From Eunapius fragilis (lineage: Eukaryota; Porifera; Demospongiae; Spongillida; Spongillidae), in the NCBI GenBank assembly GCA_963681505.1, contig OY811993.1, positions 124,001 to 188,000 on the forward strand: a DNA stretch of 64,000 nucleotides, given 5' to 3'. Position 1 is the stretch's first letter. Every line of letters begins with the position of its first letter. Positions 23,835 to 34,100 of this stretch are shown in pieces. Under the pieces are notes generated by a model. The model was not told where the DNA came from. It was given only the letters and a program-made list of their open reading frames with translations, and did not search any database. A program made the translations under genes and the position numbers.

Positions 23835-24239
23835 CTTAGATACCGGACGCAGAGCCTCAGGGTCGCGACTTGGGCAAGCGCGGGTCCTCGGGGGATAATT
23901 GCTGTACCCACCTGCTTAAATCTCAGCTGTGGGGCGATGGTAGTGCTACCAGGAAATGGTATAGCCGTGGCCGTGCCCGTGGGCCACTTGCTACCCCATT
24001 GGTGGAACCCAACACAAGTATGCACAGGGGATGGGGTTGCCATAGACACCGAATGAAACCTACACAAACGTACACTTTTGAGCCCAAATGATTACGAATA
24101 CGAATAGGAATGCACGTGCAGTGCTGTTCTAGCCTCTTATACTTGTTTGGAAAACACGCTGGGGGTTGCACAAGTCATATCCACACATTTGGCCCTCCTA
24201 ATATCACGTGATTAAGCCCTTAACAAGAAGCCTCCGTAT

Positions 24240-27230
24240 ACATTGTGTGACAGCTGGATTTAGTGTGCACCCGTGACCAGGAATTAGGAAATTAGGACGA
24301 ACTTCACCCTAACCCTAACCCGCATTACCACCAACTCACCCAACAAAGCAAAAAACCCTAACCCCCAATGGTCCAAAAAACACACTGCCCCCCCTGACCC
24401 GGGACAGCCTTCTTGAAGTCATGAGGAACATCATTGGAACCTCGAGCCGAGAAAGGGGGCAGAGGCACATGGACAACCCCTCCCCGCGACACTACTCCTA
24501 CAGAGGGGGGCACAGAAGAGGCAGAGACTTCAAGAACTTGAGACAATCTGGATTAAGAGGCTTGCAACCTCTTGGTCTAAACTGTATCCTTGAGGATAAA
24601 CAGTCGCGTGAGACAATAATTGCCCCGTGACGTAATTTCTATTTAAATTTCAAATCCTTCTGGTGTCAATATTCACCCAATCCGTGCAATGGAGTAGCCC
24701 CTCCTTAGCAACGGTATGAAGCATAGCGACACTCTGTATACTTTAGCTTTGGCTTAAACATTTGTGATCGCTCCCGAGAGACATTTGAATTTCATTCAAC
24801 TGCTGAAGAAGCAATTATACCTTAACAAAGGTATGCGAAACCGGTCCAGTTGTTTGTTTCACGAGAGAACAATGTAATTAACATTCCTCTCTTTGTCTCC
24901 TTAGACGCGCACTATCTTACAGATATTTGTAAGCTTTTAGTGTTTGTGGTAACATGTTATCTTATGTTTTTATTACAAAGATACACATAACACCACACAT
25001 AGTAAGCTAGACTTATTGTCTGATAGCTACCCCAGTCCAGAGTGACTGTACTCATCAAGTTGTCTGTTCAGCAACGAGTGTAATCTGTCTGTCCAGTAGC
25101 ATAGATTGCTACTGTTCTTGCTCCTGATGTCACCTTATCTCTGCTAACCTGCAGAATAATGAGTGAACAGGATAAAAGTATTTCCAAAAAGGGTACTCAT
25201 AGAAGAGGTGGTGGTGGCAATACCCCTAATGATCCAAAGGATAGAAACATATTCCTACCCTCGAACTTCCAAGCCCCACTTATCGTAGTGGATGCAACGG
25301 CTACCAGCAATAGCCAACCAATGTTTAACCAAACATCTGGTGCCTTTGGCCTATTGGCCAATTTTGCACAACAGGTTAGCATACCGTTGCTTGTTTTGTT
25401 CGTGTGGTCGCGAGGTTGACCCCTGCACCAGACTTTTACCACAATAACCCATTTTACCAAGTGACACCATGGCGTCGCAGTAATCCCTCCTCCGGAGGTG
25501 TGTGACCCCGTGCCTGCACCCATTCAAGCTGCAAACGTGAGAATTACTGCCTATGCTAAAGACGCACATGAACTTTTAAAGAAGTGCGCGGAGCACACTT
25601 CAATTGTGAAGACGTTCTCAGTGTATGCAGATACTGAGTTCATTCCCAACTGGCTACTCCTTAAAAATGAGCAACAGCTTAAGGTCAAAGACCTCACGGA
25701 GAATGAAGGCCTTAAGAGAAACTGGCTCATAATTAAAAAAAAAAAGCTAGTTAACCCTTATAGGTGAACTCAGAATGCACCATAAGCTAAGGCCAAAAGA
25801 GACACAGCCCAAAGGCTGTTTGCTCAAACTGGGGATTACATCCTAGGATATCCCCCAATCTGATCAGAAGAATCTGATCAAGCTGCTAGAAGCAGCTGAC
25901 TCTCAGATTAGCAAGGACCTTGCTCCCTGTATCTTAGCTCAGCAAAAAATCCTTGAGGCTAAGCTCCTAAAACTCAAAGAGACCCTCAAAGAGCAGGATG
26001 AGGCTAGAAATGCCAAACTATCTGCTGAGGAGCCCATGGCAGTAACTGCAAACCCCCCCGATGGCAGTGGGCCAAAAAACACACTGCCCCCCTGACCCGG
26101 GACAACCTTCTTGAAGTCACGAGGGACCTTATTGAAACCTCGAACTGAGAAAGGGGGTGGAGGCACATGGACAACCCCTCCCCGCGACACCACCCCTACA
26201 GAGGGGGATGCAGAGGAGGTGGTAGAGGTGGTCAGAGAGGAAGGAGAGGCTCCTACAGGGGAAAACCCTAACATTGAACAGACGTAAACATAGAGCCCAT
26301 GCATTTAAACACAGAAATACTGTATACCGTGTTAATAAACATGTTTCTGCAAAATACAGACAAAAGATGTGTAAAGACCCTAATGTGGTCCCCACTAATA
26401 TAGTTAACACATCAAACCACACACTCACAGGTAGTGAAGTCAAACTACTAAATAGAGGTCTCTCTTTTGTACCTAAACCCTCCAAAATATACTATCTCAG
26501 ATTTTGATCAACTAGTCAGAAAAATGAGATTTAGGTACTTTTTTTGCTCTTCCAAATGGAAGATGAGGCAGATATAAGAGAAAATCTTCTGCTCCAGCGA
26601 AGAGAATCTCTAACAAAACGCTGGAAGCAGCGTTAGACACAATGAGAGATTTAATTACAAATCTCACATGAGCAGCACCCCGGTACTAACCTCACCATAG
26701 CTGAACGTAAAGCATTACGTCAGCTTATGGATGATAATGCTTTGATAATAAACAAAGCTGACAAAGGCAGTATCATTGAAGTACAAAATCATAAAGATTA
26801 TGCCTTAGCCGGATTTAAACATCTAAATGATGACAGTCTATTAAAAAACTAGACTTTGACCTCACTAAGGATGTGTGTATTAAACTACACACGTTCCTAA
26901 ACAAACTCTTTAAAGAAGGTTTGATTAATAAGAATTCTGCAGCCCACCAAAGGAGGTTAGAGCTGCTAGAATTTATTTTTTACTTAAGGTCAATAAGAAC
27001 CCTATGGGGATCAGACTTTAGCTAGCTTGGTCATCAGCGAGCCTGCTGTTGCTGACTCACTAAAAAGCATGGGCCTCGATGCTATTGCAGAAGCAGCATA
27101 AAAGGTCCAAGGTACAGCTTCAGACATGCTTCTGAGATGGCTAAGTTTAGAATAAGTAAGTACTGTTCGAGGCCAGCTATAGCTAATCCGGATATCCACG
27201 GAATCGAACAATACCAACTTTTTTAAAATT
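24240..27230 (+). mobile_element. Decayed Penelope-like retroelement, copy 1
   Basis: Plus-strand remains of a Penelope-like element (PLE). Order: a CTGAAGA...GAAAC stem motif at about 24,805-24,846 (possible hammerhead relic); ORF1-like coding pieces at 25,159-25,419 and 25,498-26,280; then reverse transcriptase pieces from about 26,281 to 27,060. RT is recognised from the PLE N-terminal block (NTSNHTLTGSEVKLLNRGL), the NALIINKADKGSI block at about 26,735, and RIYFLLKVNKNPMG at about 26,970, each in a different frame or after stops. The catalytic YxDD and the GIY-YIG endonuclease are not visible. A repeated piece (TTGAAGTCA..GAACCTCGA..GAGAAAGGGGG) occurs at 24,411-24,530 and 26,110-26,240, so the copy is internally duplicated or is two nested fragments. 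Confidence 0.7.
25159..26280 (+). pseudogene. ORF1-like region of PLE copy 1
   Basis: Unrecognised protein, broken into frames: MSEQDKSISKKGTHRRGGG at the start; ITAYAKDAHELLKKCAEH, then a Lys-rich KVKDLTENEGLKRNW block at 25,540-25,740; a coiled-coil-like ILEAKLLKLKETLKEQDEAR at about 25,945; and an Arg/Gly-rich stretch (GGCRGGGRGGQRGRRGSYRG) at about 26,205-26,260 that resembles RGG RNA-binding tails. Position directly before the RT suggests a nucleic-acid-binding accessory protein of the element. That is inference; the breaks show it is dead. Confidence 0.4.
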
Positions 27231-27239
27231 CAATGTATA

Positions 27240-27949
27240 GTGCATGGTGCTAAAACAGTGTACACCGAAGGTGAGCGGGCAGTTTCGGATCGCGCACTAT
27301 ATACGATGAAAGAGAGGTATGTTGCCAGTGTGTTTTATATAGCAACAACATGGTCTGTGAAGGAGTCGACGGGTGAATAAAAATTAAAAATAATAGTAGT
27401 AATTATAAGAAGTTATACTCACTCGCTCGCTGGCGAATTATCTAAGTCCGACATTACGTAAGTAACGAATGGAAAATGACAGGGGCCTTCCCACTTTCAT
27501 TGAGCGTAACTAAAGTCGCCTTTAAAATAGAGGGGGGAGGGGTAGCATTTGTCGGCCTGCATGGTGTGGGCATTATCCAAAAGAGATGGATGCACGAAGT
27601 GCGAGGGGAAAGAAAAAAAAGGAAAAAAAATACAGAGAAAAAGGCAGCTTGGTCCAGTAGGAAGAAGTGTTTAACCCTTTGTGTACCTACGTTGGGCTTA
27701 ACCCCTTCGCACAGTTCGATGATCTCTGCTTGATTTGCAGCTATTTGGTCCGTACTTTCCAGATGGTTCTTCTGTAAGTTCACGGCCTCCCCTCCGAGCG
27801 AGGTGACCTTTTAAGGCCATTTAAAACAAAGAGGTCAATTCTATGCATTCCAGCGGCAGTGACCTTCTCTTCAAGAGCCGCCAATTCTCTCTTTAGACAT
27901 TTAAACTTTGTTTAGTTAACACCCCAACCGTTTGCATAAAACTGTATTT

Positions 27950-27985
<36 letters not shown>

Positions 27986-28500
27986 CCAGTTGTGGCAGAT
28001 ACAGTGACACACACACATACACATACACACACAATCTACCTCCTTCATATCTTTCTCTTTCTTGTACAGAGCAATGGACATACGAGACTGCTTTCCTGTG
28101 ACCTTTGAACACAGCCACAGGTTGTGACGGTTTCCCTGGAAGATAGCCGCTGTGTCCGATAAGTGAATGGAATGGCGCCCATATGTCCATTTATTAACGC
28201 ATCACGTGTCCTTAAATAAAAACACACGCGAAGTGATTACATCATCGCATAAAAGTAAACCTGTGCACAGAAACCACGCTAGGCTAGATATGGCATTTGA
28301 ATGACAAAAGAATAGGAAACAGTCGGGACAAGTGTAGAGTTAAGTGCTGATCCTATAGACTAATGATTTGTTCATTGAAATTAACCGATTACCGCCATAA
28401 ATGCGTCTCGTAATATAGGTTATTTAACAGCCGTAGGCACATAAATGCGACTTAACCAGGTTGTAAAACGTAAAAATGCCTCATCTCCGCATGCGCAGAA
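27240..28500. other. Intergenic with dispersed repeats and (CA)n tracts
   Basis: 27,430-27,600 is a diverged copy of the 200-bp repeat at 19.4-19.8 kb. 27,952-27,985 and 28,006-28,033 are CA tracts. The minus strand of 27,660-27,890 is helix-prone (KRELAALEEKVTA type) but interrupted. No gene is supported. Confidence 0.5.
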
Positions 28501-28506
28501 ACTGAG

Positions 28507-30235
28507 ATGGCTTTGCAGAGTGCGAGTGATGAATGCAACTGGCTTAGAAGAAAGGGATTTGCAGAATTTACCAAGGATTTTGAAGGTAATAAATTTCACC
28601 GAGTTTACATTTTGCTGCTTCTGTTTAGACCAGAGTACACACGTGTTCACACCTCAGTAACACCTCATTACCTCAGGAATGAATTGTTTCATTATTGCGC
28701 TCTGGTGTAATCCAAAAGAGGGTGATGTTGACAGCTCAATGGTTCTGATGATGATTGAAGCATGGAATGAGATGTTTCCATTAATTGCACCCGGTATTAA
28801 AAGCAGGGCGGGCGCGAACGCTTCGCCTTTATGTGAGCCTGTTAGAAGATGTCAAGGTTAGAGTTAGGATATATTAGCCGTATTACCTATATCATTTTTC
28901 CGATTAAAAGTGGTTTGAAAGTGCTAACAGCGATGATCAGGTAATGTAAACGTGATTACTGTTTGTTTGAACTAAGTTTTATTTTAATCAATGGATTAAA
29001 CAATGGATGTGTCGCACCAAACACGTGCTGTGACTTTTAGTTATTTATAGTGCTTATGTTTTAAATTAATGTATTCTATGTTAATGTGTATATAATTTTA
29101 TTAATCAATGGTTTGATGTATGATTTTACCGGAGAACAGCAGAGAAAGACCTACTGAAACGTTAAGTTTTTCCGTTGTCAAATTTTAAAACTGGTAACAG
29201 TCAGTATTGTTGGTACAAGCATGGTAAGTGGATATCATGAACTGTATGAAACGAAAGATTCTACTTTAGAAATGTATCTAGGAAAACGACGTATCAAGTT
29301 TGCATGTACAGGAGGTAAATTATCAGCAGTACATGTGGCAAAAAGGTAATCATTGGTTAAGACTCGACAGGGCACCATGAGGACGACCAAATCGCTAAAA
29401 CAGAACAGCAGTTCTGTTACCAGATGACTATGAACTACCCAACAGGTTTCCGCCAAATGTGATGGCAGCCCTAAGTGAAAGAAAAAGCCTGGACACCCCT
29501 CAAAGGAATCTGTTTCTCCAAGAAATTGTTGGGTCCTGTTCAGGCATACTTCATATCTAACAAGTGATGAATTTGGTAGGGTGGCGGATATGATGCTAAC
29601 ACAATGGCCTTTTTTGGCTAGCCAAATGGAACGTGTAAGTGGTGCATCATAATTATTTTATTGCAATTTATAACATGTTTTACAGAAGACATTAAGAATG
29701 ATGCTAAGTGAACGTCTTCAGTACAAGCGGCAGGGATCTGGCCATCACAAGGAGGAAAATGGTAAATTTAGGAAGATAAAAAGTGTGCAGCCAAAACCTC
29801 CATGTATGCCTATGAGCACTGAGTTTGGAGTGGGAGAAGACGAAACATCACACAGGAATAATGTGAGATACCTGAAGCAAGTATGTTTTCAACGTGGGTC
29901 TGACGGTGCAGTGGAAAGCCTGATGAAGAGGACATTCGTGAAAAGAAGATATGACGTATTGAACAAAGTAGAATCTGCATTGAATGTAATTGAAGAGTAT
30001 CCTCCACTGCAAACATCATCTGGTGTAAGTTTATAGTTTTTGTCATTTAAAATGCAGCTTCAGCTATGCTTTCTATAGCTCTTTCGTGAACTGGACATGG
30101 TGGAGGAGGCCAAAGTGGATGGAGTGAAGAAGTGGAAAGCAGTAGTGCAAAAGATTATCACCATGGCAAAATCTGAGACCACTGCCCCCATCATTGCAAG
30201 TCATCTCCGCAAACTACAAGGTCTGTCAGAAGAAG
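28507..30235 (+). pseudogene. SAM-domain gene fragment resembling SAMD3-like proteins
   Basis: Exon 1 (28,507-28,585) begins MALQSASDECNWLRRKGFAE and exon 2 (28,719-28,853) continues GDVDSSMVLMMIEAWNEM, then FPLIAPGIKSR; together they form a SAM domain (five-helix interaction module) split by a phase-1 intron. The last helix (LRLYVSLLEDVK) is in another frame. Exon-like pieces follow: about 29,418-29,634 (PDDYELPNRFPPNVMAALSE ... FGRVADMMLTQWPFLASQ, with a frame change near 29,548), 29,686-30,024 (KTLRMMLSERLQYKR ... GAVESLMKRTFVKRRYDVL ... VIEEYPPL) and 30,079-30,235. The order SAM, then the PxxPFL-type and GED-type blocks, matches what I know of the invertebrate SAMD3-like expansion. The two frame changes and the missing C-terminus suggest a pseudogene, though sequencing error cannot be excluded. 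Confidence 0.55.
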
Positions 30236-30529
30236 GTATTTTTATTGCATACAAATGTTTAACATACCTATCTCCCATTTTCTAGAAATCAACATCTATT
30301 CTATAACATTGCTGTATTATTTATTAAGTGACGTGAGAGTTATAGCTAAACACAATCACGTAATTTACTTCATGTCTGTAAGTTTGAAAAACTTTATACA
30401 CCTTTGGTAATAACAGTCGTTCTCCCTTGTCAGACAACTGAAACCATCGATAGTGTTGAGGGCTGTAGCATAGCCCAGCCTACAATAATTTTCTGCTTGG
30501 GGCATGGGACAACAAGACCTTCTAGTGTT

Positions 30530-30842
30530 TCTTTGCTTTGAATAAATTCAGAAATAATTTATTCATACGACAAAGGTCCCCAGACCAAAGGAAATCGCCA
30601 TCTTAATAGTAGGCGGATTTTGTAAATATTTTCCTTGTCGTCAAGCAGTATCCAAGGGAGGAGTAAGGCAAAAGGCCCCTCCCAACGGATCTAAAGCTCT
30701 GAATAAATTTAGAAATAATTTATTCATACGACAAAGGTCCCCAGACCAAAGGAAATTGCCATCTTAATAGGAGGCGGACTTTGAAAATATTTTTCATGTC
30801 GTCAAGCAGTATCCAAGGGAGGAGTAAGGCGAAAAGCCCCTC
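30530..30842. repeat. 160-bp satellite, left part
   Basis: Two monomers. The unit includes TTTATTCATACGACAAAGGT, GAAATCGCCATCTTAATAG, GGCGGACTTTG and CAAGGGAGGAGTAAGGCGAA. The array resumes at 35,536 after a retrotransposon insertion. Confidence 0.9.
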
Positions 30843-31065
30843 TGTGGTAATCTGACCTAAACAATGACACAATAAAGCGGGCCCATTGTGCCTATTGCGG
30901 GCGCAGCGCGGGCCGAACAGCCGCAGAATCATTTATATTTGTATGTCGGGGTCTTGCCCTCAGTTCAGTGTATTCTTTGATGCTTCATGTAGTTTGCGCT
31001 ATCTCATTGTTGTTGCGCCGGCAGCTACGTCGTACATCGCGTGCAGAATTAACCACATTACTACA
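30843..31065 (+). repeat. 5' LTR (223 bp) of intact Ty3/gypsy element
   Basis: TG...CA ends (TGTGGTAATC ... CATTACTACA). It differs from the 3' LTR at one position by eye (TTTATATTTG versus TTTGTATTTG), so insertion is recent. It is preceded by CCCTC (30,838-30,842), repeated at 35,536-35,540 as the 5-bp target duplication. The primer-binding site TGGCGACGAGGT follows at 31,069-31,080. Confidence 0.95.
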
Positions 31066-31109
31066 CATTGGCGACGAGGTAAACACTAACTTTTTTTTTT
31101 GCTGCAGAC

Positions 31110-34100
31110 ATGGCTTTTCACGGAGCGATCGGGCAATTCGACCGAGACGTGGACGAATGGGATTCATACTGCGAGCGTTTTCGGCTCTACGCAACGGCAA
31201 ATGACATCACCGCCGCTGAAAAACTTCGAGCAGTGTTTCTCAGTGTATGCGGAGCCCCCACCTATGAACTGATCCGCAGTCTCGTTGCTCCAAACAAGCC
31301 TACCGACAAAACGCTAGAGGAGCTAACTAAACTTGTGAAAGATCACCTAACTCCCAGACCCTCGAGCATCGTCCAAAGGTTCCATTTCAACGCGCGCGTC
31401 CAGAACGAGAACGAATCCGTGTCCCAATATGTTGCTGAGCTCAGGAAGTTGGCCGAAACCTGCGAGTTTGATGCATCGCTAGAAAATATGTTGCGAGATC
31501 GACTTGTTTGTGGGCTGCGTGACCCGAAGACCCAGCGTCGATTGTTAGCAGAGTCGCAGCTCACCTTTGGCAAAGCATTTGAGTTAGCTCAAGCAGCTGA
31601 GCTAGCAGAGAAGAGCGTCAAAGACTTGCAAGGTCAAGCACAAAATGATTCTGCGCAAGCATTCAAACTGGAACTGGCTAAACGCAAACGAAGCCAATCG
31701 GCAGTCTGTTCTCACTGTGGTGGAAAGCACCAATCCACCAAATGCCGACTCAGGGATGCCGAATGCTATTCGTGCGGTAAGCCAGGGCACATCGCCAAGG
31801 TCTGTCGCAGCAGTAGGGTTTCACGACAACGCTCTCGCTCACCAATCCGTAAACCCCAGCCTGAAGAAGTTACTGCAACGGAGGGTAGTAACAAGCAAGA
31901 AGTCTATACGCTTTTCCACTTCAGGGACAAGCTGGTTGAACCCCTCAACATAACTGTGATCGCCAATGGCATTCGTTTGCCAATGCAAATTGACACCGGT
32001 GCGGCAGTGTCAGTCATCAGCGAAATAACATATTACCGCCTTTGGTCTACTATAAAGAGACCGCCTCTACAAAACACGTCAGTGCAGCTGCGTACCTATT
32101 CAGGAGAAAAACTCCCTGTGCGTGGTCAGGTGCAGGTTCAAGTTAGCTACAGAGGCCAGGAAGCACGTTTACGTTTGGTGGTGGTTGCAGGCAAGGGTCC
32201 AACATTGATGGGGAGGGACTGGCTGAAGAGTCTGGATGTCCAGTGGCAGAGCAGTATCGGTGTTCATCATATGAGCGGCAGTTCTGTTCCAAGTGGTCTC
32301 AACGCGGTGTTGGGCAGACATGTCGACCTGTTCAAAGATGAACTCGGTTTGATTAAGGGTGTCAAAGCCACTTTCAGTGTAGACAAGACCGCCATTCCCC
32401 GTTTTTTCAGAGCCAGATCGGTGCCCTTGGCCCTTCGAGACAAGGTTGAAGCTGAACTAGACAGATTGGTGAAAGCAGGAATACTGCGTCCGGTTCGGTT
32501 CTCGGATTGGGCAGCACCCATTGTTCCGGTGGTTAAAAAAGATGGCAGAATTCGCATTTGCGGCGACTACAAGCTCACCGCTAATCGTGCTACCTTTACA
32601 GATCCGTATCCCATCCCCCGCATCGATGACCTTTTAGCATCAACTGCTAGGGCCAAATTATTTTCCAAACTAGACTTAGCCAATGCCTACCTCCAACTGG
32701 AACTGGATGAGGACTCCAAGAAGTATGTCACCATCTCTACTCACAAAGGCTTGTTTCAATACAACCGCCTACCGTTCGGGGTCTCCTCCGCACCATCTTT
32801 GTTCCAGCGCACTATGGAAGGCATTGTGGGGAACATTCCAAACGTCCTCGTGTACTCAGACGACATTCTAGTGGCGGGATCATCAGAAGAAGAACACCTG
32901 CACACCCTGGAAGTGGTCCTATCGCGGCTGGAGGCCGCGGGGCTGAGGCTTAAGCTGCCAAAGTGTTTCTTCATGTTATCCAGCGTTGAGTACCTTGGGC
33001 ACAAAATCTCAGCGGAGGGAATTCACCCAACCGAAGAGAAGAAACGAGCAATCCTTGACGCCCCTCCTCCACAGAACTTACAACAGCTGAGGTCGTTTCT
33101 AGGATTGCTCAACTTCTATGGCAAATTCCTACCCAACCTAGCCAGCACCCTTGCTCCCTTGTATGATCTGCTGAAGAAAAACAGTCACTGGCACTGGGGA
33201 TGCACTCAGAGTGAAGCTTTCAGTAAAGCAAAGCAGCTACTCACATCGGCAAAAGTACTGACACCTTTTGATGCGAAGAAAAAGCTGTGTCTGTCTTGTG
33301 ATGCCTCACCTTACGGCATTGGTGCGGTTCTCTCCCATATGTTCGCCGATGGATCAGAGCGCCCCATAGCATACGCTTCCCGTACGCTTGCACCTGCAGA
33401 GAAGAAGTACTGCCAACTTGAGAAGGAGGGTTTGGCTGTCGTCTACGGTGTGAAGAAATTTCACCAGTATCTATTCGGCCAGGAGTTTGTCATCTTTTCA
33501 GACCACAAGCCATTACAGTACTTATTCAGTGAAAGTCGCCCCGTGCCCCCATTGGCGTCATCAAGGATCCAGAGATGGGCTCTTACCCTCAGTGCCTACA
33601 GCTACAAGATAGTGTTCAAGTCTGGGAAACAGCAGGCAAATGCTGATGCCCTCAGCAGACTGCCGCTACAGACTACAATGGGCGACATTCCCATCCCGGA
33701 AGACACAGTGTTGATGCTTCAGGCCCTGGACAGGAGTGACGGTGCAGTATCAGTGAAACACATTCGCGAATGGACAAGCAAGGACCCAATCCTTTCGTTA
33801 GTGAGAAGAGCAGTGAGACTGGGAGATTGGAGTGTTGTACCAGACAGCCCCGAGACGTCCCCGTTCAGGAGGAGGGACAACGAACTCAGCTTACAGGACG
33901 ACTGTGTGCTGTGGGGCAACAGAGTGGTGGTACCCCAAGCTGGAAGAGAGGTCGTAACAGGCATTCTTCACGAGGGTCACCCCGGAGCCTCCCGTATGAA
34001 GTCTCTAGCTAGAGGTATGGTCTGGTGGCCAGGCATGGATAGCGACCTAGATGCGAAAGTAAAGCAATGCCAACAGTGTCAGGCGAACAGGAAAGCTCCC

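Noticed and set aside
23709..24067. Overlapping plus and minus ORFs of about 110 codons
   Set aside because: They overlap the 23.8 kb palindrome and mirror each other there; no domain, codon or splice evidence favours either.
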